This document shows positions 29,566-38,627 of a stretch of 64,000 nucleotides of DNA, one piece after another. The number at the start of each line of letters is the position of its first letter. Position 1 is the stretch's first letter. The stretch lies in NCBI RefSeq assembly GCF_052180245.1, contig NZ_CP197474.1, positions 1,054,001-1,118,000 on the forward strand, given 5' to 3'. This stretch comes from Parapusillimonas sp013416435 (lineage in GTDB: Bacteria; Pseudomonadota; Gammaproteobacteria; Burkholderiales; Burkholderiaceae_B). The translations under genes were made by a program, and so were the position numbers. A model generated the notes under the pieces. The model searched no databases. It had not been told where the DNA came from and saw only the letters and a program-made list of their open reading frames with translations.

Positions 29566-32295
29566 ATGGTTTCTCTGCTAAAAAAGCTTATCGGCAGTCG
29601 TAACGACCGCATACTGAAGCAGTACCGCAAGCAAGTGGCGCAAATCAATGCGCTCGAATCCAGCATGGCGGCTTTGTCGGATGAAGCCCTTGCCGCCAAA
29701 ACCAGCGAATTCCGTGAAAAACTGGCCGGGGGAAGCAGCCTCGACGACCTGTTGCCCGAAGCCTTCGCCGTGGTCCGCGAGGGCAGCAAGCGTGTATTCG
29801 GCATGCGCCACTTCGACGTCCAGCTTATGGGCGCCATTGCGCTGCACAACGGCAAGATCGCTGAAATGCGCACGGGCGAAGGCAAGACGCTCATGGCCAC
29901 GCTTGCAGTCTATCTCAATGCGCTGGCCGGGAAGGGCGTGCACGTCGTCACCGTCAACGATTACTTGGCCAGGCGCGATGCCGAATGGATGGGGCGTCTT
30001 TATCGGTTCCTGGGCATGAGCGTGGGCGTCGTGGTTCCACAGCAGGAAAACGAAGAAAAAAGAGCCGCCTACCAGGCCGACATCACCTACGGCACCAACA
30101 ACGAATACGGCTTCGACTATCTGCGCGACAACATGGAATATCGCGCGGAAGACCGGCGCCAGCGCCCGTTGTTCTATGCGATCGTCGACGAGGTCGACTC
30201 CATTCTGATCGACGAGGCGCGTACGCCGCTGATCATTTCGGGCCAAGCTGAAGACAACACCGACCTGTATGTGCGCATGAACGCGGTCCCGCCGCTGCTG
30301 ATGCGCATGGCTTCCGAGCCCAAGCCGCACGAGCCCGAGCCCGAAGGCGACTTCTGGGTCGACGAAAAAGGCCAGCAAGTCCATCTGTCCGAAGCCGGGC
30401 AGATCAAGGCGGAGCAGGTCATGATCAGCAAGGGCCTGCTGAAGGACGGCGAGTCCCTGTACGATCCGCGCAATATATCCCTGGTCCATCATCTGATGGT
30501 GGCATTGCGAGCCCATAACCTGTTCTTCCGCGACCAGCAATACGTGGTCCAGAACGGCGAAATCGTCATCGTCGACGAATTCACCGGCCGGCTCATGGTG
30601 GGCCGCCGCTGGTCCGACGGCCTGCATCAGGCCGTCGAGGCAAAGGAAGGCGTCAGCATCCAGAACGAAAACCAGACGCTGGCCTCGATCACCTTCCAGA
30701 ACTATTTCCGCATGTATTCCAAGCTGGCGGGCATGACCGGAACGGCGGATACCGAAGCCTACGAATTCCAGGAAATCTACGGCCTGGAAACCGTCATCAT
30801 CCCCACCAACCGGCCCATGGCGCGCACGGACCAGAACGACCAGGTCTTCAAGACCGACGCTGAAAAATACAACGCCATTCTCGCCGACATCAAGGACTGC
30901 CACGAGCGTGGCCAGCCGGTGCTGGTCGGCACCACCAGCATCGAGAACTCAGAACTTCTGTCGGGCCTGCTGAACAAGGCCAAGCTGCCTCACCAGGTGC
31001 TCAATGCCAAGCAGCATGCCCGCGAAGCGGAAATCGTGGCGGAAGCCGGCAAGCCGGGCCACATTACCATCGCCACCAACATGGCGGGCCGCGGCACCGA
31101 CATCGTTCTGGGCGGAAGCGTCGAGAAGCAGATCGACCTCGTCCGTGCCGACGAGTCTCTTTCCCCCGAAGCAAAAGAAGCCAAGATCGAGTCCATCAAG
31201 ACGGCTTGGGCGCCCGACAACGCAGCCGTCAAGGCGGCGGGCGGCCTGCGGATCATCGGCACCGAGCGGCACGAGTCGCGCCGCATCGACAACCAGCTGC
31301 GCGGCCGCGCGGGACGCCAGGGCGACCCGGGCTCCTCACGGTTCTATCTTTCGCTCGAAGACTCTCTGATGCGCATCTTCGCGGGTGACCGCGTGCGCTC
31401 CATCATGGAGCGCCTGCGTTTGCCCGAAGGCGAACCCATCGAGGCCAAGATGGTGTCCCGTTCGATCGAGTCGGCGCAGCGTAAGGTCGAAGCCCGCAAC
31501 TTCGATATCCGCAAGCAGTTGCTCGAGTACGATGACGTCTCCAATGACCAGCGCAAGGTGCTGTATACGCAGCGCAACGAAGTGCTCGAATCCAGCAATG
31601 TGTCCGACACCATCGCCAATCTCCGCCTGGCGGCCATCGAAGAGCAGTTCCGCGCCTATATTCCAGCGGAGTCCGTGGAAGACCAATGGGACGTGCCCGG
31701 CCTGCAGGCGGCGCTCGAGAGCGAGTGGCAGATCTCCATGCCCTTGACCGAGATGCTCGAAAAGGAGCCCAGCCTGACCGACGACGACTTGCTCGATCGG
31801 GTGCAGGAAGAGGCGAACCGCCTTTATCAGGCCAAGGTCGACCTGGTGGGGCTGGAAGGATGGGCGCCTTTCGAGCGCGCCGTGCTGCTGCAGGCCATCG
31901 ATACGCACTGGCGCAATCACTTGTCGGCGCTTGACCACTTGCGCCAAGGCATACATTTGCGCGGCTATGCCCAGAAGGATCCGAAGCAGGAGTACAAGCG
32001 CGAAGCCTTCGAACTGTTTTCCGACATGCTCGATCGCGTGCGCAATGAAGTCGTGCGCGTGCTCATGACAGTCAAGATCCAGTCGCCGGAACAGGTCGAG
32101 GTCGCCGAGTCCGAGCCCAAGCTCGAAAACGTCAGCTATCACCATTCGGACTATGACGCCGCGCTGAGCGGCGAGGATCCGGGCATTGCGTCGTCTCCCG
32201 CCTCAGGCCAGGCCGTCCCGAAAGTCGGCCGCAACGATCCTTGCCCATGCGGCAGCGGCAAGAAGTACAAGTACTGCCACGGGAAGCTTGCCTGA
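29566..32295 (+). CDS. secA: Preprotein translocase ATPase SecA
   Basis: SecA drives post-translational export through SecYEG. The 909-residue protein has Walker A MRTGEGKTLMATLA (about residues 102-115), the DEAD-like DEVDSILIDEARTP, a preprotein cross-linking domain, IIGTERHESRRIDNQLRGRAGRQGDPG (motif V/VI region, given here in part: IDNQLRGRAGRQGDPG), the helical scaffold, and the C-terminal zinc finger CPCGSGKKYKYCHG. MVSLLKKLIGSRNDR at 29566 is the usual start; an ATG five codons upstream is less likely. The stop is 8 nt before a half copy of the palindromic repeat. Confidence 0.97.
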   Translation: MVSLLKKLIGSRNDRILKQYRKQVAQINALESSMAALSDEALAAKTSEFREKLAGGSSLDDLLPEAFAVVREGSKRVFGMRHFDVQLMGAIALHNGKIAEMRTGEGKTLMATLAVYLNALAGKGVHVVTVNDYLARRDAEWMGRLYRFLGMSVGVVVPQQENEEKRAAYQADITYGTNNEYGFDYLRDNMEYRAEDRRQRPLFYAIVDEVDSILIDEARTPLIISGQAEDNTDLYVRMNAVPPLLMRMASEPKPHEPEPEGDFWVDEKGQQVHLSEAGQIKAEQVMISKGLLKDGESLYDPRNISLVHHLMVALRAHNLFFRDQQYVVQNGEIVIVDEFTGRLMVGRRWSDGLHQAVEAKEGVSIQNENQTLASITFQNYFRMYSKLAGMTGTADTEAYEFQEIYGLETVIIPTNRPMARTDQNDQVFKTDAEKYNAILADIKDCHERGQPVLVGTTSIENSELLSGLLNKAKLPHQVLNAKQHAREAEIVAEAGKPGHITIATNMAGRGTDIVLGGSVEKQIDLVRADESLSPEAKEAKIESIKTAWAPDNAAVKAAGGLRIIGTERHESRRIDNQLRGRAGRQGDPGSSRFYLSLEDSLMRIFAGDRVRSIMERLRLPEGEPIEAKMVSRSIESAQRKVEARNFDIRKQLLEYDDVSNDQRKVLYTQRNEVLESSNVSDTIANLRLAAIEEQFRAYIPAESVEDQWDVPGLQAALESEWQISMPLTEMLEKEPSLTDDDLLDRVQEEANRLYQAKVDLVGLEGWAPFERAVLLQAIDTHWRNHLSALDHLRQGIHLRGYAQKDPKQEYKREAFELFSDMLDRVRNEVVRVLMTVKIQSPEQVEVAESEPKLENVSYHHSDYDAALSGEDPGIASSPASGQAVPKVGRNDPCPCGSGKKYKYCHGKLA

Positions 32296-32303
32296 TTCAA
32301 GCT

Positions 32304-32418
32304 CGGGTCAGACCCCTTGCTTCAGGGTAGTAGGGGTCAGACCCCATGCGGGGTCTGACCCCTGGGCAGGCTTTGAGGAGTCAGATGAGGGGTCAGACCC
32401 CGTATGGGGTCTGACCCC
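32304..32418. repeat. Palindromic repeat cluster 3 (two full, one half copy)
   Basis: A half copy lies at 32304-32316 and full 30-bp copies at 32333-32362 (centre ATGC) and 32389-32418 (centre GTAT). The cluster fills the convergent junction of secA (stop 8 nt to the left) and mgtE (stop 5 nt to the right). No canonical terminator is present. Confidence 0.95.
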
Positions 32419-32423
32419 ATGCG

Positions 32424-33902
32424 CTATATCAGGAAGACCGTCGCCAGTCCAAGGAAGATGAAGAATCCGAGCGAGTCGGTGGCGAAGGTCAGGAGCACCG
32501 ACGAGCCGACGGCGGGGTCCTTGCCGAAGCGGTCGCGCAGTATCGGGATGAGCACGCCCAGCGCGGCGCCGATCAGCATATTGAAGATCATGGCCGCCAT
32601 CATGACGGCCGCGATGGCGAAAGACCCGGAAATGGCCCAGGCGAAGACGGCGGCCACCATGCTGCCACAGGCGCCCACCAGGAAGGTGACGGTAAGCTCG
32701 CGCTTGACCAGTTGCCAGGCGTTGCTGCCGGTGACCCTGCCCACTGCCAGGGCACGGATGATCATCGTCATGGTCTGATTGCCCGAGTTGCCGCCTATCC
32801 CCGCCACGATGGACATCAGGAACGCCAGGATCACGATGTGGCTGACCGTGTTTTCGAAGCGGGACGCGACCACGGAAGCGATGGAGGCGGTGCAGAGATT
32901 CACGAGCAGCCATGGCGCGCGGTTGCGCAAGGCGTCGAGCACCGGCGCGAAGATGTCCTCTTCCTGCAGGCCTGCCCGGGACAAGGCTTGTTCCTGGGAG
33001 TCTTCCTGGATCACGTCCACGACCTCTGCGATGGTGACGCGGCCGATGAGGCGCCCTTGATCGTCCACGACGGGAGCGGAGACGAGATCGTAACGCTCGA
33101 AGGCGCCGGCCGCGTCCGCATCGGAGTCCAGGGGATTGAGGGTCAGGTAGTCGGTGGTCATCACTTCCGACACCTGGGTTTCAGGGTCCTGAACCAGCAG
33201 CGTCGAGACCGGCAGCGTGCCTTGCAAGCGGTCCTGGCGGTCCACGACGAAAATCTGATCGGTGTGATCGGGCAATTGCTGCAGGCGGCGCAGATAGCGC
33301 AATACGACCTCGAGGGACACGTCCTCGCGCACCCTTACCATCTCGAAATCCATGATCGCGCCCACGGTGTCTTCGGGATAGCCCATGGCTTCGAGCAGCT
33401 GCGCGCGCTCTTCGTCGGTCAGGCCCTTCTGTACCTCGGCCACGACGTCGGGGGGGAGGTCGGGCACCAGGTCGGCGATCTCGTCGGCATCCATGGTGCC
33501 GGTGGCGGCGATCAGGTCCTGATGATCCATGGATTCGATCAGGGATTCGCGCGCCCAGTCGTCGACCTCGAGCAGGACGTCCGCATCGTGCTCGGCGCTG
33601 ACGAGCTGCCAGACGGCCTGCCGCTCGTGGACGGGAAGCGATTCGAGAATGAAGGCGATGTCGGCCGGATGCAGGTCGTTGACGATCGCCTGTATTTCGT
33701 TTGCGTGCTGCCGGTGCAGCAGTCCTTCCAGCAGGTTGGATTTGTCGTCTTCTTCGTACTGTCGATGCGCCAGCGCCTCGACGACTTCCTGGCGCTTCAG
33801 GATGCTCTGCAAGCGCTGCAAGGCCTGCTGGGCATCTTCAGGATCAAGGCGGCGCGGAATGATAATGGGCGCGCTTTCGGCCTGAACTACGGGCTCCGAC
33901 AT
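32424..33902 (-). CDS. mgtE: Magnesium transporter MgtE
   Basis: The 492-residue Mg2+ channel of the inner membrane has the three MgtE parts: an N-terminal superhelical domain (about 30-165), a CBS pair (about 170-295, including VGAIMDFEMVRV and DDQGRLIGRVTIAEVVDVI), and a five-helix membrane domain (about 320-492) with GIGGNSGNQTMTMIIRALA, the typical pore motif. CBS domains sense cytosolic Mg2+ and gate the pore. It is 14 nt downstream of the thioesterase gene and likely co-transcribed with it. Confidence 0.95.
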   Translation of the reverse strand: MSEPVVQAESAPIIIPRRLDPEDAQQALQRLQSILKRQEVVEALAHRQYEEDDKSNLLEGLLHRQHANEIQAIVNDLHPADIAFILESLPVHERQAVWQLVSAEHDADVLLEVDDWARESLIESMDHQDLIAATGTMDADEIADLVPDLPPDVVAEVQKGLTDEERAQLLEAMGYPEDTVGAIMDFEMVRVREDVSLEVVLRYLRRLQQLPDHTDQIFVVDRQDRLQGTLPVSTLLVQDPETQVSEVMTTDYLTLNPLDSDADAAGAFERYDLVSAPVVDDQGRLIGRVTIAEVVDVIQEDSQEQALSRAGLQEEDIFAPVLDALRNRAPWLLVNLCTASIASVVASRFENTVSHIVILAFLMSIVAGIGGNSGNQTMTMIIRALAVGRVTGSNAWQLVKRELTVTFLVGACGSMVAAVFAWAISGSFAIAAVMMAAMIFNMLIGAALGVLIPILRDRFGKDPAVGSSVLLTFATDSLGFFIFLGLATVFLI

Positions 33903-33916
33903 AGGCGAACCTTGAA

Positions 33917-34324
33917 TTAAACAGGTGGAAGAGGGCGGCGTTTACGCTGGTCGTCGGTGGCGACGTAGGTAAGAATGGCTTCGGTCACTTTGACGACTTC
34001 CAGTTCCAGCCTCTGGCGCTCCGCGTAGACTTCGACTGCAACGGTGATGGAGGTCGTTCCGACCTTGATGATTTCAGCATAGAAGCTGAGCAGGTCACCG
34101 ACGAATACCGGCTGTTTGAAGGTGAAGGAGTTTACCGCGATCGTGGCCACGCGGCCGGCGGCGCGCCGCGTGGCCGGTATGGAACCCGCGATATCGACCT
34201 GCGCCATGATCCATCCCCCGAAGACGTCTCCGTGGATGTTGGCGTCGGCCGGAAGCGGCATGACGCGCAAGACCGCGTGGCGTTCGGGCGGTGGCAGCAG
34301 GGTAGGGGTATTGGCGATGCTCAT
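33917..34324 (-). CDS. Acyl-CoA thioesterase, YciA-like hot-dog fold
   Basis: The 135-residue hot-dog protein hydrolyses acyl-CoA thioesters in the cytosol. Signature residues are ADANIHGDVFGGWIMAQVDIA (catalytic Asp region; the helix motif is GGWIMAQVD), RVATIAVNSFTFKQPVFVGDLLS and the C-terminal EAILTYVATD. E. coli YciA has a broad acyl-CoA range; the substrate here is not known. A 72-nt gap separates it from the upstream M20 gene, and it leads into mgtE. Confidence 0.9.
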   Translation of the reverse strand: MSIANTPTLLPPPERHAVLRVMPLPADANIHGDVFGGWIMAQVDIAGSIPATRRAAGRVATIAVNSFTFKQPVFVGDLLSFYAEIIKVGTTSITVAVEVYAERQRLELEVVKVTEAILTYVATDDQRKRRPLPPV

Positions 34325-34396
34325 GCTTGCATTTTAGCGGCAAGCGGGCTTGCCGCCCCGTTAAAGATTTATTAAATGGATGCGGATTCAGGAAAC

Positions 34397-35599
34397 TTAC
34401 GAACCGGCTTGCGCCAGCCAATGCTTTGCGAGTTCCACCCAGTAGGTTGCCCCCAGGGGAATCAGGTCGTCGTTGAAGTCGTAGCTGCCGTTGTGCAGCA
34501 TGCAAGGCCCCAGGCCGTGGCCCGCGACGCGGTGGTCGCCCTGACCATTGCCGATCCAGACATAGCAGCCGGGCTTTTCCTTGAGCATGAAGGCGAAGTC
34601 TTCGGCGCCCATGGAGGGCTGGACCGAGGCATTGACGTTTTCCTTGCCGACGATGCCTTCGAGGACTTGCGCGCACAACCCGGCCTCTTTGGCATGGTTG
34701 ACCGTGGGCGGGTACTTGCGCTGGAACTTGAAGTCGGCTTTACAGCCCAGGGCATGGGCAGTGTGCTCGGCGATTTCCTTCATGCGGTTTTCGATCAGGT
34801 CGAGCATGTCTTCGGAAAACGTTCGGACCGTGCCGCGCAATACCGCATCGTTGGGGATGACGTTGTCCGCCGACCCGGAGTGTATCTGGGTAATGCTCAG
34901 CACGGCGGGTTCCAGCGGATTGCGATTGCGCGTGACGATGGTCTGCAGGCTTTGCGCAAGCTGTACGGCAGCCATGACCGGGTCCACGCCAAGATGAGGC
35001 ATGCCGCCATGGGCGCCCTTGCCTTCGATGCCGATTTCGAAGGTATTGCTGGAGGCCATGATCGGGCCGGCCACCAGGCCGAAACTGCCGACCGCCATGC
35101 CGGGCCAGTTGTGCATGCCGAAGACCGCATCCATGGGGAAGCGTGTGAAAAGCCCGTCGTCGATCATGGCCTTGGCGCCGCCGAAGCCTTCCTCGGCGGG
35201 CTGGAAGATGACATGCACCGTGCCGTCGAAATCGCGGTGCTCTGCCAGGTAGCGGGCCGCCGCCAGCAGCATGGCGGTGTGTCCGTCGTGGCCGCAGGCG
35301 TGCATCTTGCCCGGATGGCGGCTGGCATGTTCGAAGGTGTTGAGTTCCTGCATGGGAAGCGCATCCATATCGGCGCGCAGGCCTATGGCCTTGCCATTCT
35401 GCGTTCTGCCGTGAATGGTGCCGACGACGCCCGTGACGCCGAGCCCTTTGTGGACGGGTATGCCCCAGGATTCGAGTTTCTGCGCGACAACGTCTGCGGT
35501 CCGGACTTCCTCGTAGGCGAGTTCGGGGTGGGCGTGGAGGTCGCGGCGGATGGCCGTGATTTCCGACTTCCATTCCAGGATAGGCTCGGTAAGCTTCAT
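34397..35599 (-). CDS. M20 family amidohydrolase, second copy
   Basis: The 400-residue paralogue of the enzyme at 4793-5992 has metal-site motifs GLRADMDALPMQEL, MHACGHDGHTAMLL, QPAEEGFGGAKAM and PSMGAEDFAFMLKE. It belongs to the HipO-like M20D group that hydrolyses N-acyl-amino acids or amides; no substrate is evident. It starts MKLTEPILEWKSEITAIRRDLHAHPEL, the common N-terminus of the group, and lacks a signal peptide. The order on the minus strand is suhB-like, this gene, thioesterase, mgtE. Confidence 0.93.
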   Translation of the reverse strand: MKLTEPILEWKSEITAIRRDLHAHPELAYEEVRTADVVAQKLESWGIPVHKGLGVTGVVGTIHGRTQNGKAIGLRADMDALPMQELNTFEHASRHPGKMHACGHDGHTAMLLAAARYLAEHRDFDGTVHVIFQPAEEGFGGAKAMIDDGLFTRFPMDAVFGMHNWPGMAVGSFGLVAGPIMASSNTFEIGIEGKGAHGGMPHLGVDPVMAAVQLAQSLQTIVTRNRNPLEPAVLSITQIHSGSADNVIPNDAVLRGTVRTFSEDMLDLIENRMKEIAEHTAHALGCKADFKFQRKYPPTVNHAKEAGLCAQVLEGIVGKENVNASVQPSMGAEDFAFMLKEKPGCYVWIGNGQGDHRVAGHGLGPCMLHNGSYDFNDDLIPLGATYWVELAKHWLAQAGS

Positions 35600-35730
35600 G
35601 GTTACGGTTCCTGTTTTGATTTAATGCCGTGAGAATACCCGTGTAGGAGCGTATCACCGATCATCGTGCAATTGAAGCCGGGCATGCCCGCGGTGGCAGG
35701 CACGCGCGGCGGGCCGCCGCCGCAGCGGGG

Positions 35731-36591
35731 TCATCGGCTCAGTGCGGCGTAATCCAGATGCGGCTGTATCATGGCATCGAGCGCGGGCGCGGTGTGCGGA
35801 TTGCCTGCGTAGACATAGCCCTTGATCGGCCAGGGGTCGCGGTGGTACATGTCTTCGCAGATGCCCCCCGCTTCGCGGACGATGACGGTGCCGGCGGCGA
35901 CGTCCCAGGGCGCCAGGCCCATTTCCCAATAGCCATCGTATCGCCCGCAGGCCACCCAGGCTAGGTCCAGCGCCGCGGCGCCCAGGCGCCGTACGCCGCG
36001 CGTCAGTTGAATGGAGGCGTCCAGGGTGGGCATGTACTGGTCGGTGAAGGAAAAATCGCGGAACGGCAGGCCCGTGCCCAATACGGCCTCGGACAATTGC
36101 GTGGTCTGCGAGCAGTTGATGCGGCGTTCGTTCAGCCAGGCTCCTACGCCGTACATGGCGCTGTAGAGCTCTTCGCGATTGGGATCGTAGACCACCCCGA
36201 TGACAGGCGTGTCGCGTTCGAGGGGGGCGCCGGCGTCGACTACTGCTCCTGCGTGGGCGATAAGGGCTATGGACACCGCATAATGGGGGATGCCGTGCAG
36301 GAAGTTGGTGGTTCCGTCCAGCGGGTCGATGTACCAGGTAGCCACGCTGGAGGTCGTGCCGCCGCTTTCTTCCGCCACGATGCCCAGTTCTGGAGTGCGT
36401 TCGCGCAAGATCTGTATGACGGCTTCCTCGGCTTCGCGGTCTGCCTGCGAGACCAGGTCGTTGCGCATTTTCTTGTCGATGACGAGTTCGGCTCGATTGT
36501 GCGAGTAGGCTTGTAAAATGGCGGCTGCGGCATGTGCGGCAGTAACGGCGGCATCCAGGCAGTCGCTGAGTGGCAGACGGGTTGATTGCAT
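35731..36591 (-). CDS. suhB: Inositol monophosphatase family protein (SuhB-like)
   Basis: The 286-residue protein belongs to the Mg2+-dependent, Li+-sensitive phosphatase family. Motif A is EESGG plus WYIDPLDGTTNFLHG (about residues 75-100) and motif B is WDVAAGTVIVREAGG near residue 230. SuhB hydrolyses inositol-1-phosphate and in E. coli also joins the rRNA antitermination complex. The N-terminus (LDAAVTAAHAAAAILQAYS) fits the family. It is divergent from mnmC with a 94-nt gap. Confidence 0.88.
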   Translation of the reverse strand: MQSTRLPLSDCLDAAVTAAHAAAAILQAYSHNRAELVIDKKMRNDLVSQADREAEEAVIQILRERTPELGIVAEESGGTTSSVATWYIDPLDGTTNFLHGIPHYAVSIALIAHAGAVVDAGAPLERDTPVIGVVYDPNREELYSAMYGVGAWLNERRINCSQTTQLSEAVLGTGLPFRDFSFTDQYMPTLDASIQLTRGVRRLGAAALDLAWVACGRYDGYWEMGLAPWDVAAGTVIVREAGGICEDMYHRDPWPIKGYVYAGNPHTAPALDAMIQPHLDYAALSR

Positions 36592-36685
36592 ACGATAAGG
36601 GCCCTGTTCGACAAGAGCGAAACACGCTCGTTCATTCCACAGCCATTGTACGTGAAGGTTTTTTTATTGTTCTATAGCGGCAAGC

Positions 36686-38557
36686 ATGTCGAGCAAGTAC
36701 GAGCCCCTGATTCCCGCCTCGATGGCATTCAACGAACGCGGCATCCCGATGAGCCCCCGCTATGGGGATGTCTACCACCCCGCATGGGGCGCCCTGGCTC
36801 AGGCGGGGCGGGTGTTTCTGCCGGGCAATGGGCTTCCCGAGCGCTGGCGCGGCAAAGACGCATTCACGGTATGCGAAACCGGCTTTGGACTGGGGCACAA
36901 TTTTCTGGCATTGTGGCGAGCCTGGCGCGACGATCCGCTCAGATCCGCTCGGTTGCACATGGTGTCGTTCGAAGCCCATCCTTTTTCCGCCGCCGATCTA
37001 TCCGAGCTTCTCCTGCCACGGTTGGAAGAGCCCGAAAGGCGGCTTGCCCAGCAGATGGTACAGGCGTGGCCGGCCTTGCTGCCGGGCCTGCATCGCCTCG
37101 AATTCGAGGGCGGCAGCTTGACTCTGACCCTGGCCTTCGGCTCGGTCGAGCGTTTGGCCAGGCAGGTGTCGGCAAGGGTGGATGCCTTCTTCCTTGATGG
37201 CTTCGCCCCGCGTGTGAACCCGCAGATGTGGTCCAGGCATTTGTTCGGGCAATTGGTCCGCATGGCCAACCCGCATGCCACGGCGGCCACCTGGTGCTGC
37301 GCAGGCGAGATGCGGCGTTCGCTGGCGGCCGCGGGATTCCTCGTCAATAAGGTCAAAGGCTACGGCGGGAAGCGCGAAATGACGGTGGCGACGCTGCGGC
37401 CGGGGCTCGGGCGCGGTGACGCGCCGCCTGGCAGGGGCGGACCTTCTTCCGTCGTCGTGGTCGGCGGCGGGCTGGCCGGCGCCGGCGTGGCGCATGCGCT
37501 TGCGCTGCGCGGCATTCCGTCAACGGTGATCGACCCGGCATTCTCTCTTGGGCCCGGCGGCAGTCACAAGAGCCACCTGGCAGCGGCGCTCACGCCCGCG
37601 CTCAGCCGCGACGATGACCCGCGGTCGCGCATCGCCAGAGCCGGCGCACTGCGGGCGCTGGCGCGCTGGCAGGGGTTCGACGAAGGCGCGCGCCCTCGGC
37701 GCTGCGGTACGCTGGAGGTCGTAAGGGACGCCCATCAGGCCGCGCACTGGCGGCATGCTCTCGACGTGCTGCGGCTCCCCGACGAATGGGTTTGCTGGCT
37801 CGATCCCGGGCAGGCCAGGGAGCGTACGGGGGTGGACCTGGGCGCAGGCGGCCTGTGGTTTTCGGCTGGGCAAGTGGTCCGGATGGAGCCGTTGCTCGAA
37901 GCAATGCTTGCTTCTCCGCAAATAGCGCTTCTGACCCAAAGCGTCCATGCCCTAAGCCGGGGGGCGTCCGGCCTGTGGTTGGCGCACGGGCCGGATGGAC
38001 GGCTGCTGGCAAGTGCCGAGCATGTCGTCCTGGCGACCGCTCACCGCACACCGGCTCTTTTGCCGGCGACGGAAGGGGCGAGGCCCCTGCCGAAATTGCA
38101 TGCCATGTACAAAATGGGCGGCCAGGTCAGTTATCTTGACGGGCCTGGCGCCGTGGACACCCAGGCCATCCTGGCGGGTAACGGATATTGCCTGCCGCGT
38201 GTGCACGGGCGCACTGTGGTCGGGAGCACCTACGAGCTGGATACGGACTCCTGTCGGGTCACGGCGGCCGGGCATGATGAAAACCTTGAAAAGCTCGACG
38301 CGCTGCTCGGGCGCCGGAGGCCGAGCATGCTGGACGGCGCTGCGATCGAGGGATGGGCGGGCTGGAGGGCCGCCGTCACCGACCGGCTGCCGATGATCGG
38401 ATCGGTCCCGGGCGCGGAAGGTTTGTGGCTGGCCTGCGCGTATGGGTCGCGCGGCTTGACCTGGTCTGCCTTGGCGGGCGACCTGATCGCCGCTGAAATG
38501 TTTGGCGAGCCGATTCCGCTGGAGCGGGAATTGCTGCAAAAAATAGCGGCGCGCTAA
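36686..38557 (+). CDS. mnmC: tRNA U34 modification bifunctional protein MnmC
   Basis: MnmC finishes 5-methylaminomethyl-2-thiouridine at the wobble base of several tRNAs. The 623-residue protein has an N-terminal SAM methyltransferase domain (about 1-235, with ETGFGLGHNFLALW and FFLDGFAPRVNPQMWS) and a C-terminal FAD-dependent oxidase domain (about 250-610, opening VVVVGGGLAGAGVAHALA and ending GSVPGAEGLWLACAYGSRGL). Both halves look intact. A hairpin with AAGCCTTTC / GAAAGGCTT arms (38556-38582) begins at its stop codon. Confidence 0.95.
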   Translation: MSSKYEPLIPASMAFNERGIPMSPRYGDVYHPAWGALAQAGRVFLPGNGLPERWRGKDAFTVCETGFGLGHNFLALWRAWRDDPLRSARLHMVSFEAHPFSAADLSELLLPRLEEPERRLAQQMVQAWPALLPGLHRLEFEGGSLTLTLAFGSVERLARQVSARVDAFFLDGFAPRVNPQMWSRHLFGQLVRMANPHATAATWCCAGEMRRSLAAAGFLVNKVKGYGGKREMTVATLRPGLGRGDAPPGRGGPSSVVVVGGGLAGAGVAHALALRGIPSTVIDPAFSLGPGGSHKSHLAAALTPALSRDDDPRSRIARAGALRALARWQGFDEGARPRRCGTLEVVRDAHQAAHWRHALDVLRLPDEWVCWLDPGQARERTGVDLGAGGLWFSAGQVVRMEPLLEAMLASPQIALLTQSVHALSRGASGLWLAHGPDGRLLASAEHVVLATAHRTPALLPATEGARPLPKLHAMYKMGGQVSYLDGPGAVDTQAILAGNGYCLPRVHGRTVVGSTYELDTDSCRVTAAGHDENLEKLDALLGRRRPSMLDGAAIEGWAGWRAAVTDRLPMIGSVPGAEGLWLACAYGSRGLTWSALAGDLIAAEMFGEPIPLERELLQKIAAR

Positions 38558-38582
38558 GCCTTTCAGCCATTGCGAAAGGCTT
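38556..38582. other. Hairpin at the 3' end of mnmC
   Basis: AAGCCTTTC and GAAAGGCTT form a perfect 9-bp stem over a 9-nt loop; the first base overlaps the TAA stop. The sequence after it is AT-rich (TATAAAGC...TTTTATTTTATGG) without a tight U-tract. It may be a weak terminator or mRNA 3' end; the AT-rich stretch may carry the promoter of the next gene. Confidence 0.5.
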
Positions 38583-38627
38583 ATAAAGCTGTACCATTTT
38601 ATTTTATGGTTTAAATCGGTCAGAATA